Source of the DNA: Fibrella rubiginis
Lineage (GTDB): Bacteria > Bacteroidota > Bacteroidia > Cytophagales > Spirosomataceae
Direction: 5' to 3'
Length of the DNA: 64,000 nucleotides
Assembly: GCF_017353185.1 (NCBI RefSeq)
Contig: NZ_JAFMYV010000016.1
Coordinates: forward strand, 62,001 to 126,000
The translations under genes were made by a program, and so were the position numbers. How positions within the stretch are numbered: position 1 is the stretch's first letter; each line of letters opens with the position of its first letter. Below are positions 35,001 through 43,019 of this stretch, piece by piece. The notes beneath the pieces are model-generated. The model saw nothing but the letters and a program-made list of their open reading frames with translations. It was not told the origin of the DNA and searched no databases.

Positions 35001-36706
35001 TCGAAGGGCCGGGCATACACGTTATTATCGAACTGTCCGTAGCTGGTCAGGTCGTTGAGGTGCGACTCATATTTGGTAACCAGTTGACCCACCTGCTTGC
35101 TGACCAGGATATTGTTTTGCACCAGGTTGTCGCGTGGTGAGCACCCGCCGTTGCGGCTATTGAGGGCAAATTGGGCTTCCCCGTTGTTGTAGGACGTGTT
35201 TCCCATGAACTGCGCCCCGATAGATCCGTGCAGAAAAAAGCCCAGTCCGGGGCAGTTGAAGACCGTATTGTCCGACACCTCAACGGCCGTAGTACAGTCG
35301 TCGAGAAAGATGCCGTTGGCTCCCGAATAGGCCCCGCCGGGTGTTCCCTCCGGCGCACCAATGCCGTTGAAGACAATGTTATTCTGGATACGCACACCAC
35401 TCATGCTGTCGCGGTTACCGTTCCAGATATAGAGTCCCCCACCGTCGCTTTTGGTGAGGCAGTAGTTCGACACCCGGTTGCGGCGCAGCACCGTGCCCGA
35501 CGTGAAGTTGATGCCGTTGTAGCCAATCTGATCTACCACGTTATTGTCAATCGTGACGTCGCTGGTGTTGGCGGTGATGAAGCCAATGTAGGTCCCGTCG
35601 CCGCTTTTGCCCCGCCCCGGCAACAGTCCTACCCGTCGCAGCGTGTTACCCTGAAACGTAACATGCTGGTAGCCCGAGATGCTAACGCCGTTGTTGTTGA
35701 TGCCATCGAAGAGGCCATTTTCGATCAGAATCGTATTGCCGCCACCCTGCATCACCACGCCATTTTCGCCCGCATTGATAACGTCTACGCCCGATAGCGT
35801 GATAGCTGATCCGTTGTCGATCATTACACCCGTGTTCAGCATCTGCGTGACAGCTACGTTGCGCACCGTGATGTTGCTCGTGTTCTGTACGCGAATACCT
35901 TCGGCAAAGGCCGTGGCCGTGATCACCTGCGTGTTCGGATCGCTTTCGCTATACAGCCGCAACGTTTTGTTGCCGGGGTTATAGTACCACTCGCCGGTCT
36001 GGTCGAGGGTGGCGGGGTGGTTTTGCACGAAGAACCCAAATCCGTCGGCAATGTTGTACGTGCTGCTGCTGTTGAGGGTCAGCGTATTGCCACTTTGCCC
36101 GGTAATGTAGGCCCGGTCCAGAATCCACTGGGTGCTGCGTATAACGGCTTCACCTCCTGTAAAGTCGCCGGGCAGGGCGTCGCGGCTGGTCAACTGCGCA
36201 TTACCCATATGCGACTGAATGGTGATGTAGCCCCGGTTGGCAGCATTCAGGTTAGGATAGCGCCCCAGGGGCAGAGCCGTGCCATTGCTGTAGACGCCCG
36301 TTACCTGCCCACCCAGCACCGACGCGCTGGCCTGCCAGATATTGTTGCCCAGGCTGGTCCAGTTGCCAATGGGCAGTGACCCCGCCAGCACGGGTTTGCT
36401 GCCCGACCCGAAGGCATCGAACACCACAGGTTGTGCCGCACTGCCCGCCCGCGTGAGCAGCAACGTGCCCCGGAAGGTGTCGCCCCGCCGAAACAGGACC
36501 TGATCACCCGCTTGCAGGGGTAAGCTGTTGACCTTGCTAAGGGATTGAAAGGGTGCAGCGGCCGAAAGGCCGTTGTTGTTGTCGTTGCCCGAACTGGCAA
36601 CATAGTAAGTCGTCTGTGCCGTTGCGCTGAGGGAGTTTCCCAACAGACCAATCAGCCCGAAGACACCAAACAATGTATGTGGATAGCGTAGTAACCGTTT
36701 TTTCAT
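32054..36706 (-). CDS. Giant secreted beta-helix/PA14 protein with T9SS tail (paralogue C)
   Basis: Third of three tandem paralogues (1550 residues). It has a signal peptide (MKKRLLRYPHTLFGVFGLIG, cleavage near TAQT), a right-handed beta-helix to about residue 630, and a CBM-like module (about 635-775, NDGWDAWSPN to VWLDNVNMQEATR). Three PA14-like modules with proline linkers follow, then a fourth PA14 identical in protein to that of B, and a T9SS tail (VFPVPARSELQLRYYS to WKVVLSD). Its second and third PA14 modules are more diverged from the A/B consensus than the first. The signal peptide and upstream region differ from those of A and B, so C may be controlled separately. The ATG at 36706 is a clear start. 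A polysaccharide target outside the cell is likely; the activity is unknown. Confidence 0.9.
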   Translation of the reverse strand: MKKRLLRYPHTLFGVFGLIGLLGNSLSATAQTTYYVASSGNDNNNGLSAAAPFQSLSKVNSLPLQAGDQVLFRRGDTFRGTLLLTRAGSAAQPVVFDAFGSGSKPVLAGSLPIGNWTSLGNNIWQASASVLGGQVTGVYSNGTALPLGRYPNLNAANRGYITIQSHMGNAQLTSRDALPGDFTGGEAVIRSTQWILDRAYITGQSGNTLTLNSSSTYNIADGFGFFVQNHPATLDQTGEWYYNPGNKTLRLYSESDPNTQVITATAFAEGIRVQNTSNITVRNVAVTQMLNTGVMIDNGSAITLSGVDVINAGENGVVMQGGGNTILIENGLFDGINNNGVSISGYQHVTFQGNTLRRVGLLPGRGKSGDGTYIGFITANTSDVTIDNNVVDQIGYNGINFTSGTVLRRNRVSNYCLTKSDGGGLYIWNGNRDSMSGVRIQNNIVFNGIGAPEGTPGGAYSGANGIFLDDCTTAVEVSDNTVFNCPGLGFFLHGSIGAQFMGNTSYNNGEAQFALNSRNGGCSPRDNLVQNNILVSKQVGQLVTKYESHLNDLTSYGQFDNNVYARPFDDKFDMRAVYNNGSYITGADLSLSEWQGRYGKDPNSTTSPVTYKPFSATATGVVKLNDTFGSTNDGWDAWSPNAHAIGVWDNTGRLDGGSLRVGFSASDPYVLASKGIGSVNQNQGYLLTFDAVASGNNKRVEVFLRQRNGSYRELDSRATVLVSGTRQHYELSYSANASEGDAVVIFQISDDGQTVWLDNVNMQEATRTAQNPDDFIRLEYNDTNSDKTILLGGTYRDGHNTLYTDQITLTPFTSAILFKYTANTPPPPPPVVLRDPENPANAVAGLDYSYYEGAWSQLPDFNALTPVKSGQTGQPDLSQRNREDNFGLRFTGYINVPTDGQYTFYTYSDDGSKLYIGSTPVVDNDGGHAEQERAGTIGLKAGKHAITIPYQQGGGGKALSVSYSGPGVGKQVIPAASFFRLNTPPPPPPTVTLRDPENPANTVGGLDYGYYEGNWTVLPNFGALTPIRSATAAVPDLNLARREDNFGLQFTGFINVPTDGVYTFFTNSDDGSKLLIGTTEVVNNDGGHGEQERAGTIGLKAGKHAITIPYFEWYAGQALSVSYSGPGVGKQVIPASAFFRLNTPPPPPPAVTLRDPENPATTVAGLDYGYFEGNWSQLPDFNSLTPVYSATTTAANLAVQHREDNFGLWFTGFINVPTDGVYTFYTSSDDGSKLYIGSTQVVNNDGGHAEQERSGTIGLKAGRHAISIPYFEGGGGQVLTVSYSGPGIGKQVIPASAFFRIPVIVTPPPVGTGTGLLGSYFNNKTLTAPSVLTRTDPTIDFDWGLGSPAPSVNVDNFSVRWSGQVEAPVTGSYFFTTTADDGVRLWVNNVLVIDNWNDHPPTSNTSGGLALVGGQKYSIRLEYYESGVGALARLQWSYGGQGQQLVPQSRLYPASSARLASIELNALPQPVVFPVPARSELQLRYYSATGGKATLQLTNVAAQPVLEATYDLVAGENLISMPVQNLMRGVYLLRLVDSNKRLTWKVVLSD
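32329..32771 (-). repeat. Gene-conversion block, copy in paralogue C
   Basis: Partner of 27130-27572 in paralogue B: same length, no indels, five silent differences by my count. Confidence 0.85.
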
Positions 36707-36728
36707 AGAGAGGCCGTTTTTCTAATAA

Positions 36729-36792
36729 TTACAGATGAACAATACAGCACACATGATTATCGAACCGACAATCATGTATACTTCATCTGTAA
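36729..36792. promoter_or_regulatory. Nested inverted repeats upstream of paralogue C
   Basis: An outer 10-bp perfect pair (36729-36738 with 36783-36792) encloses an inner 8-bp pair (36751-36758 with 36770-36777). It lies 22-86 bases before the paralogue C start and is not followed by a T run. A regulator-binding site or a leader-RNA hairpin is possible. Confidence 0.4.
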
Positions 36793-36898
36793 ACTTAATG
36801 GAATACGGCCGCTGATACGGCTGCAGTGATAACCTCATTCCGGTCTATTTACTATGCGGTGGCTGCGTCTCCATCTGGTTTATGACTACCGGTGACGG

Positions 36899-37624
36899 CT
36901 ACTTTTTGAGTACCCATGACTTCCGTTCGACAGGCGCTTTCTGAAGGGCATTATACAGTTCTCTGTCGTCGTTGAAAACCAGTTGAGGCACGGCATAGTG
37001 CTCTAAGCTGACCGAAAATTCCCCTGGCTCGTAGGGCCAGGGGTCTACGCCCACGGTGTTGTCGGGGCGTTGAAAAACGAAGTAAGACTCACCTTCGGGC
37101 CCTTTGCTGATCTCCAACCGGCGACCTTCGGGGGGCACCTGATTCATGCACAGGATGAGTGAGAAAGCATCGCACCACTGCACAAAATCATAGGCGTAGG
37201 TAGCCTCGGCTTTGGTTACGCCATATTGCCGCCGCCACGATTGCTGATTCCCTTTTTGCTGATCCAGAAACTCGTCCAGCGCCGCATCGGTACCCCGTTT
37301 TTCTTCGTACAAAAACGTGCTGTGCATCGACACCATCAGCGCGTTCCAGCGGCTTTTTTGCAGGGCGATGCTGATCATATTGCGGGCCTGCTCAACGGAA
37401 AATTCGAGTTCCTGAAAATTGAGCGGTGCCCCCAGTTCGGTGAGGTGATTGCGCCCTTCGTAGGGGTCCTGCCCGTCGTCGTGTTCGGTGAGCGCAATGA
37501 GCGTTTCGGGCCAGTACAGGGGTCTTTTAGCGGTTTTCCAGCCTTGCCCCAACTGAAATGCAAGTAGTCCATGCGCCGGTTGGTGAATAATCTCCCAACC
37601 AGTATCGGCGAGTTTAACAATCAT
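36899..37624 (-). CDS. DUF3891-family protein
   Basis: The 241-residue soluble protein matches the DUF3891 style that I know from Bacteroidota and Firmicutes: ATGs at MIVKLADTGWEIIHQPAHGL, then IALTEHDDGQDPYEG (about 45-60) and VQWCDAFSLILCMNQVPPEG (about 150). Conserved His and Asp residues (QPAHG, TEHDDGQ, QWCDAFS) could bind metal, as in HD-type hydrolases, but this is inference. No signal peptide. It lies 3' of a PNPOx-fold gene in the same direction, separated by a 47-bp-arm hairpin. Confidence 0.75.
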   Translation of the reverse strand: MIVKLADTGWEIIHQPAHGLLAFQLGQGWKTAKRPLYWPETLIALTEHDDGQDPYEGRNHLTELGAPLNFQELEFSVEQARNMISIALQKSRWNALMVSMHSTFLYEEKRGTDAALDEFLDQQKGNQQSWRRQYGVTKAEATYAYDFVQWCDAFSLILCMNQVPPEGRRLEISKGPEGESYFVFQRPDNTVGVDPWPYEPGEFSVSLEHYAVPQLVFNDDRELYNALQKAPVERKSWVLKK

Positions 37625-37660
37625 AGAGGAGGGCGCTTATAGTCTAAGGGTTAACATTGG

Positions 37661-37768
37661 CTGAGGCACAGTATCATCCCGACAAGAGGAGGGATCTAGC
37701 TTCCTGCTGCATAATTCATTTGTAGGAAGCCAGATCCCTCCTCTCGTCGGGATGATACTGTGCCTCAG
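37661..37768. repeat. 47-bp-arm inverted repeat between co-directional genes
   Basis: Arms 37661-37707 and 37722-37768 pair with three mismatches, all compatible with G-T pairing, around a 14-base loop. It is downstream of the PNPOx-fold gene and 37 bases upstream of the DUF3891 start, both on the minus strand. No T run follows. Confidence 0.88.
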
Positions 37769-37811
37769 ACGGGGTCGCCCAGATGGTAGACCTTAGGCTA
37801 TAAACCTTACA

Positions 37812-38315
37812 TCAGTTGGTAACCTTCACGTTTTCTCCCTCCTTGTAGGTGCTACCGGTCACGATAGAGCGGGCCATTTCGAAGAAACGGACCATGCGGC
37901 TGTCGTTGGAATCCCAGTATTCGGCCATGTCGGTATGCACTTTCAGCAGCGTCAGTTCCGGGTCGTCTTTACCCTTCGGGAACCACGGCTTGGCCATATC
38001 CGACCAGAGTTCGTCGATTTTGGCGCGGTCATCAAGCTCCTGAGCCGTACCTGAAATAGAGACAAAGTCGGAGTCGCCGGCGTCGGCAAAGCTGAGGTTA
38101 ACCTTATTATCGTGCTGCTCGACCTGCCCTACTTTGGGCGACGATTTTTTGGTAAAGAACCAGAGCGTACCGTCGGCGTCCATCTGCATGCAGGCCATTG
38201 GACGGCTAACCAGGTTGCCCTGCTCGTCGGTAGTTGTCATCATCGCAATGCGGATGTCTTCTACCATATCTTTCACTTTTTCCAGTTGGGGGTTGTGTTG
38301 TGTCTGCGTTTCCAT
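37812..38315 (-). CDS. Pyridoxamine 5'-phosphate oxidase-fold protein (general stress protein 26-like)
   Basis: The 167-residue protein has the split beta-barrel flavin-binding fold. Indicative stretches are IRIAMMTTTDEQGNLVSRPM, LWFFTKKSSPKVGQVE and KVNLSFADAGDSDFVSISG, typical of the COG3871 general stress group rather than of true PdxH. Members bind FMN, FAD or F420 and are linked to oxidative or general stress; the reaction is unknown. Cytoplasmic. ATG at 38315. It is divergent from the patatin gene. Confidence 0.87.
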   Translation of the reverse strand: METQTQHNPQLEKVKDMVEDIRIAMMTTTDEQGNLVSRPMACMQMDADGTLWFFTKKSSPKVGQVEQHDNKVNLSFADAGDSDFVSISGTAQELDDRAKIDELWSDMAKPWFPKGKDDPELTLLKVHTDMAEYWDSNDSRMVRFFEMARSIVTGSTYKEGENVKVTN

Positions 38316-38418
38316 GACGTATTGTTTGCTAGAGATGTAAACAACGGGGAACCGACGGATGGTTTAAAAATCTATTTCCGCCACTTAGTCAATTCGGCCT
38401 ACGCACACTCATATAACC

Positions 38419-38450
38419 TTGCCGTTCAGCGGGTTAGCTGGCTAATATTG
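38419..38450 (+). promoter_or_regulatory. Weak candidate promoter of the patatin gene
   Basis: TTG at 38419-38421 and TAATATTG at 38443-38450 (one mismatch to TAnnTTTG) are 21 bases apart and 30 bases before the ATG at 38481. Confidence 0.3.
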
Positions 38451-38480
38451 CAGCCTATACCATCTGTTCACACCTGCATC

Positions 38481-41351
38481 ATGGAACTGTTCACTACCTG
38501 GTCTGACTGGCTGCTGGCCAGGGTCAGCCGCTTTCGCGTCGCGTTGCTGGCAACAACCGTTTCGTTGGCCTGCATCTACAATTACATTTTGCTAAAGTGC
38601 ATGCAGGGCGAGAGCTTGCATAACCTGGCTCACCTGTTTGCGGCTGGCGATCCGGAAACGGTTCAACAGGTTGCTGACGGAACACCGCTCAGGGCAGCGT
38701 TGTGGCTACAGGTAACAGAACTCGGCTTCGACACGCTCCTGATTCCGTTGTACGCGCTGTCGTTGCTGGTTTATGCAGACGATTTCACCCCTAAGCGAGC
38801 GACCACCACGCACCAGCGCTGGTACCTGTGGGTCTTGAACCAGGTAGCTCACTGGTTGCCCCCAATCATTGGACTAAGTGCCCTCGCCGATGTGGCAGAG
38901 AATAGTTGCCTGACGTATTGGGTCAGCAAACAGACGATGCCCGTCACGCAGCCGGTTATGTATCTGATCAGGGCTGTTAAGCTCGACTTTATCTACCTGG
39001 TGGCTGGTTACATTACCCTGCGGTTTCTGATGTCGGCACTGGTTATCCAGTTCGTCGCCGACATATCCCGTAACCTATGGTATGTGTTCAAGGCCATTAC
39101 CCTGAATAAATACATCCGCTGTGGGGTTGCCATGCTCCGCACGGTATGGCCCGTCTGTATCGTCCTGATCATTACGTACCTTTTTCTGAACGTGATGGAT
39201 CAGGCCCGCGACCTGCTCTATTCGCTCATCAACGACCTGATCTATTCAATCTGCGTCTTTGCCTGCCTGCTGCTCTATGCCATTGTGGTCTGGTACTCGA
39301 CCCGCATCATTTTCATTCTTCGGGATCAGCGGCATTTGATCGAGCAGGTTAGCGATGCAGACCCCGATGCGGATGAACTGACTGCGATGCTCACCGCTAA
39401 AAAAGACGAAAGCACCAACTGGATGCATAGTCTGCCGGCTCACCGGATCATTGACTCGCACACGCTACGGGCGTTTACCCGCTGGACTCCCGTTATGTTG
39501 GGCATGGTGCCGTTTTTTGCCTTCATGGCGGCCCTAAGCCAGCTAGAGCAGACTATGCTTCATCAGCTGGCCCTGGTTGTTGAGATACTGGTGTATGTTG
39601 GCATTGCCTACCAGGTAAAAAACTACGTAGAAGGCCTCGACGCCGACGATTGCAATATTCATCCGCACCCGGTTCGTGATCTGTTACCCATACACCGGAG
39701 CATGCTGGGCAAGGCGCTGATTGGTGGCATTGCCCTGGTTGTCCTGGCTTCACTTGGCTGGACCAACCTGTTTCTCAGCCGATTTTTGGGACCAATAGCC
39801 ATTGTGTTTCTGGCCTTGACGATGTGGGCGCTCATTGCCAGTTTTTTCACCTACCTCGACTATCGCTACAAAGCACCCTTCACGCTGATCTGCCTGCTGA
39901 TTATGATGTTTATGAACAACAACAACCATCAGATACGCACCATCAGCAACGACAAAACCAGCTACTTTTCAAAAGATGCCACCACGCACAGCATCCCGGC
40001 TTATTTCAATACCTGGCTGGATCAATTACTGGCCGACAGGAAAAGGGAGAAGGCAAACTACGGCGATGAGCCTATCCCCGTTTATCTGATCTCGACGGAG
40101 GGGGGCGGCATCCGGTCGGCATACTGGACAGCAACGGCACTCCAACAACTGGATAGTGCACGGCCCAATTTTTTCAGGCATGTGTTTGCCATCAGCGGCG
40201 TTTCGGGCGGCAGCGTGGGGGCCACAGTCTTTACTGCTCAGTACCGCGATAAATTGCTGGCCAGGCAAAAAAACGACGCTACCACGTTTTCATTTGACCT
40301 CGATAAATTCTTCGCGCGGGATTACCTCTCACCACTGGTAACGGCCATGCTCATTCCCGACATGCTTCAGAAGTTTTCACCGGTAGCCATCAACAGTGTC
40401 GACCGGGCGCAGTATCTGGAAGACGGCTGGGCCGACGCCTACGAAGACGTGCAGCAGGTCAGCGCGCCATCTCCGCGCCAGGGTCAGGTCGTTGTTGGAG
40501 CGTCCCGAACTATGGACAGTTCCTTCATTAGCCTGTGGGCCAACCCCGCTACGCGCTACCGAATACCCGTGCTGTTTCTGAACGCCACACAGGCCGAAAC
40601 GGGCCGCAAAGGGCTATTGACGCCACTGGTTATTCAAAACGATACCCATTTCGACAACGTCATTGATATTCAGGAGGATGTCTATCGGCATATTGCCCTG
40701 AAGACAGCTGCTTCCATCAGCGCCCGCTTTCCGCTTGTGACGCCACCGGCCACCATCCGGGTGGTAAATGAACCGGCCGTCGATGCTTCTAATTTCGTTG
40801 ACGGGGGCTATCTGGATAATTCAGGAACAACCACGCTGATGTCTATTCTCAGCAGCATCACGAGCAACGATTCGCTCGTGGCCAAGATGGTCGCCAACAA
40901 AGTGGTCTTCCGGATTATTTCAATGAACAATTCGGTGGAAACAGCCCCAAATCAACAGGTGAAAAGCCTGACCGGGCTATATGAAGTGAAAGCACCGCTG
41001 CTGGCTTTTTTTGGCTCGTGGGATAACAGCAGCGATTATCGCCGTTATGCCGTGAAAGAGTATGCCCGTGGTTTTCGCTTCTACGGCTGTCCCAAAGATT
41101 CGACCAACAGAAAACTGATCAGCGAGCAACTAAACAGCATCAACTTAAATCGACGAGTGGGCGTAATTCCGCTGGGCTGGGACTTATCTAAACAGGCTGA
41201 GGCCCGCATTCAGGAACAGGCCAGAAAGCTTTATCTGGCCTTTCAGCAACCCGGCCCCTACACCGACATGCTGGCGGGATTGCCTGCGCGTAACAAAAGC
41301 CTGATCCTGCGCGACTCCACGCGCGCCTATACCAGCATAGTTAAAAAGTGA
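38481..41351 (+). CDS. Polytopic membrane protein with C-terminal patatin-like phospholipase domain
   Basis: The first 500 residues hold about nine to ten membrane helices (first at about 15-37), with an acidic loop near residue 295 (DADPDADELTAML). The last 430 residues are a patatin domain. It has oxyanion loop STEGGGIRSAYW (about 538), nucleophile Ser in SGVSGGSVGA (GxSxG, about 573) and catalytic Asp in VDGGYLDNSG (about 774). Patatins hydrolyse acyl chains of phospholipids or other esters. Fusion to a large membrane domain suggests action at the inner membrane; the helices resemble no transporter I know. The frame is open 123 codons upstream to 38112, overlapping the divergent gene, but the ATG at 38481 is the sensible start (956 residues). 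Confidence 0.88.
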   Translation: MELFTTWSDWLLARVSRFRVALLATTVSLACIYNYILLKCMQGESLHNLAHLFAAGDPETVQQVADGTPLRAALWLQVTELGFDTLLIPLYALSLLVYADDFTPKRATTTHQRWYLWVLNQVAHWLPPIIGLSALADVAENSCLTYWVSKQTMPVTQPVMYLIRAVKLDFIYLVAGYITLRFLMSALVIQFVADISRNLWYVFKAITLNKYIRCGVAMLRTVWPVCIVLIITYLFLNVMDQARDLLYSLINDLIYSICVFACLLLYAIVVWYSTRIIFILRDQRHLIEQVSDADPDADELTAMLTAKKDESTNWMHSLPAHRIIDSHTLRAFTRWTPVMLGMVPFFAFMAALSQLEQTMLHQLALVVEILVYVGIAYQVKNYVEGLDADDCNIHPHPVRDLLPIHRSMLGKALIGGIALVVLASLGWTNLFLSRFLGPIAIVFLALTMWALIASFFTYLDYRYKAPFTLICLLIMMFMNNNNHQIRTISNDKTSYFSKDATTHSIPAYFNTWLDQLLADRKREKANYGDEPIPVYLISTEGGGIRSAYWTATALQQLDSARPNFFRHVFAISGVSGGSVGATVFTAQYRDKLLARQKNDATTFSFDLDKFFARDYLSPLVTAMLIPDMLQKFSPVAINSVDRAQYLEDGWADAYEDVQQVSAPSPRQGQVVVGASRTMDSSFISLWANPATRYRIPVLFLNATQAETGRKGLLTPLVIQNDTHFDNVIDIQEDVYRHIALKTAASISARFPLVTPPATIRVVNEPAVDASNFVDGGYLDNSGTTTLMSILSSITSNDSLVAKMVANKVVFRIISMNNSVETAPNQQVKSLTGLYEVKAPLLAFFGSWDNSSDYRRYAVKEYARGFRFYGCPKDSTNRKLISEQLNSINLNRRVGVIPLGWDLSKQAEARIQEQARKLYLAFQQPGPYTDMLAGLPARNKSLILRDSTRAYTSIVKK

Positions 41352-41363
41352 CAGTATATACAA

Positions 41364-41404
41364 ACAAAAAACCGCGTCGGCCGAAGCTGGACGCGGTTTT
41401 TTGT
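41364..41404. terminator. Bidirectional terminator between convergent genes
   Basis: Perfect 15-bp arms (41364-41378 and 41390-41404) with six A and six T in the stem and an 11-base loop, placed between the patatin gene and the Cys-rich protein gene. Confidence 0.85.
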
Positions 41405-41422
41405 CTATGGGCGACGGTGTAT

Positions 41423-41836
41423 CTAGTTATACAGCGCGTCGCGGAGATCAATGCCGTAGAACAGCGACGTTGGCGTGTTCTTGGGCGCCTTGTCAATATC
41501 CATATGGGGAGCCATATTCAGAATGGTGATGCAACTCATGATAGTCTGCTGACACATGGCATACACCTGCTGGGCTTTCTCGTGATTGAACTCTCTGGCT
41601 TCGCTGGCACATTTTTCACACACTTCAATGCAGGCCTCAGCCAATAAGCGGGTATTTTCTGAGCCGCGCACGTACAGCATAGCCACTTGCCGACAGAGGT
41701 CTGCACAGTCGAGGTTCAGGAAAATAAACCGATACCAGTTTTCGATATCAACAGACCGCGAGGACTCAGTGGCCGTTTCGTCGCAAAGGGCAGCGCAGCT
41801 TGTCAGGGTGTCGTATACAGCTTTGTTCCAGATCAT
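41423..41836 (-). CDS. Cysteine-rich four-helix-bundle protein (DUF326/Csp-like)
   Basis: The 137-residue protein has cysteines spaced along predicted helices: SCAALCDE, LDCADLCRQ, ACIEVCEKCAS, MCQQTIMSC. This is the pattern of DUF326 and of copper storage proteins (Csp), whose cysteines line the inside of a four-helix bundle. It has fewer cysteines than true Csp, so metal storage is inference. I chose the ATG at 41836 (MIWNKAVYD); the frame extends 40 codons upstream through the neighbouring gene. No signal peptide. It follows the YdaT-like gene by 28 bases and is likely in one operon with it. Confidence 0.8.
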   Translation of the reverse strand: MIWNKAVYDTLTSCAALCDETATESSRSVDIENWYRFIFLNLDCADLCRQVAMLYVRGSENTRLLAEACIEVCEKCASEAREFNHEKAQQVYAMCQQTIMSCITILNMAPHMDIDKAPKNTPTSLFYGIDLRDALYN

Positions 41837-41864
41837 TGGGTTAGTGTGTTTGGGCGTGAGTGAA

Positions 41865-42080
41865 TTAGTGTTGGGGAAAAACAAAAGCAGGCCGTGCAAC
41901 TGGCTCACGCTGAGTAGTACGTGCCCAAACACGGGCTTCAGCAATGCTTTGTTCAATTACCTGCTGGCGGTCGCTCTCACCACCCAACAGCAGTGTATTG
42001 GCAATTTCGATGGCCTTGGCTCTTGTGCTGGGACTAAGTGAGCGCATGGCCGCCGGAAAATGAGTAGGAGTCCAGTTCAT
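41865..42080 (-). CDS. Small YdaT-like protein of unknown function
   Basis: The 71-residue product starts MNWTPTHFPAAMRSLSPSTR and continues with RAKAIEIANTLLLGG. This fits a family of small bacterial proteins (YdaT-like) with the pattern MPW..Y..SMK.L....R.KAI.IAN.L. The function is unknown. The ATG at 42080 matches the conserved start; an in-frame ATG 30 bases upstream is less likely. It lies directly before the Cys-rich protein gene. Confidence 0.65.
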   Translation of the reverse strand: MNWTPTHFPAAMRSLSPSTRAKAIEIANTLLLGGESDRQQVIEQSIAEARVWARTTQREPVARPAFVFPQH

Positions 42081-42382
42081 AGGTGTGGTTGTTGCTTTTA
42101 CCCTGTTCAAACACTACGCTAGAATAATTATGCCAACTCCGGAAACTAAACGAGTAAGCTACTTTTTAATTCGATCAACCTATTCATTTTCAACAATTTA
42201 TCATCCTAATAATTCTATTACGCAATGTTGGTGGAATGGCCTGCCGATCAGGGCTGTAGCGTTTTTTCTACAGATTACTCAACATAAATATCCCCGACTG
42301 TGGAAGGTCGGGGATATGGTCAAAATTGGGATGTATGCTAGCTGCTTATGCTGGCACTAGCCGTTGGTGCCGCCCGCCGGAT
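42081..42382. other. Intergenic region with one hairpin
   Basis: The only structure I see is a perfect 11-bp-arm hairpin at 42288-42298/42307-42317, about 65 bases after the stop codon of the minus-strand lipoprotein gene and probably its terminator. The rest is A+T-rich and should contain the promoter of the YdaT-like gene. Confidence 0.5.
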
Positions 42383-42877
42383 TTATTTCTTATCCAGAGC
42401 ATCTACCCGGTCATCCACACCGTCTTTCACGGTTTCGATGGCCTTCTTGGTTTTGTCCCAACTGGCCGCGGTTACCTGGTCAAGTTCTTTCAGCAGACCC
42501 GTGAGGGTAGCCCGTTCTTTCTTTAAGGTGGCAACACCCGTAGTGAGCTTCGTTTTGGCTTCGCCAGCGGCGGTTTTCATGTCACGCTCAAACGAGGCTG
42601 TTTTCTCGTCGATGTCTTCAAGCTCCCGGTTTATCTCCTTTCGCATGTCGTCGCGGTCTTTGTCCCAGGCCTTTTTAAAGTCTTTCCGGGCCGAGTCAAG
42701 ATCCGCCTGTTTGTCCATCACCTCTTCTTTGGTGTCGCCATCGCGTTCGGCTTCGGCTACTTCCTGTTTCGCCTCGGCCACGTCATCGGCCTTGTTTTTT
42801 GTCTTCGATTCACAGCCAGACAGGGTAATGCCCAGCGCTAAGGCCATCATAGCGGCCATGTAGGTCAGCTTTTTCAT
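42383..42877 (-). CDS. Highly charged coiled-coil lipoprotein
   Basis: The start at 42877 (MKKLTYMAAMMALALGITL) gives a lipoprotein signal with lipobox LSGC and Cys at about residue 22. The mature 140 residues are almost wholly charged helix (for example KKAWDKDRDDMRKEINREL), predicting a long periplasmic coiled coil. I recognise no specific family. The longer open frame to 43015 would bury the lipobox. It is divergent from the Septu-like ATPase gene, with 142 bases between starts. Confidence 0.8.
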   Translation of the reverse strand: MKKLTYMAAMMALALGITLSGCESKTKNKADDVAEAKQEVAEAERDGDTKEEVMDKQADLDSARKDFKKAWDKDRDDMRKEINRELEDIDEKTASFERDMKTAAGEAKTKLTTGVATLKKERATLTGLLKELDQVTAASWDKTKKAIETVKDGVDDRVDALDKK

Positions 42878-43019
42878 AACGTTATGAGTTAGTACGTTGG
42901 CAGATTGAGCCAGTATATGTTGACCGCCAAACCCGCCTTTCCTACTAACTTTGGCTACGGACAAAGGTTCTGCATCATGAGCCACTGACCACCCAGACAA
43001 GACAACACTATCCATTCAG

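Noticed and set aside
23300..36400. Repeated blocks in the PA14 region as a possible CRISPR or satellite array
   Set aside because: The repeats are about 430 bases, in frame and encode PA14-like modules; there are no regular spacers.
38112..38480. N-terminal extension of the patatin frame
   Set aside because: It overlaps the divergent PNPOx-fold gene and adds no recognisable sequence; the ATG at 38481 precedes the first membrane helix.
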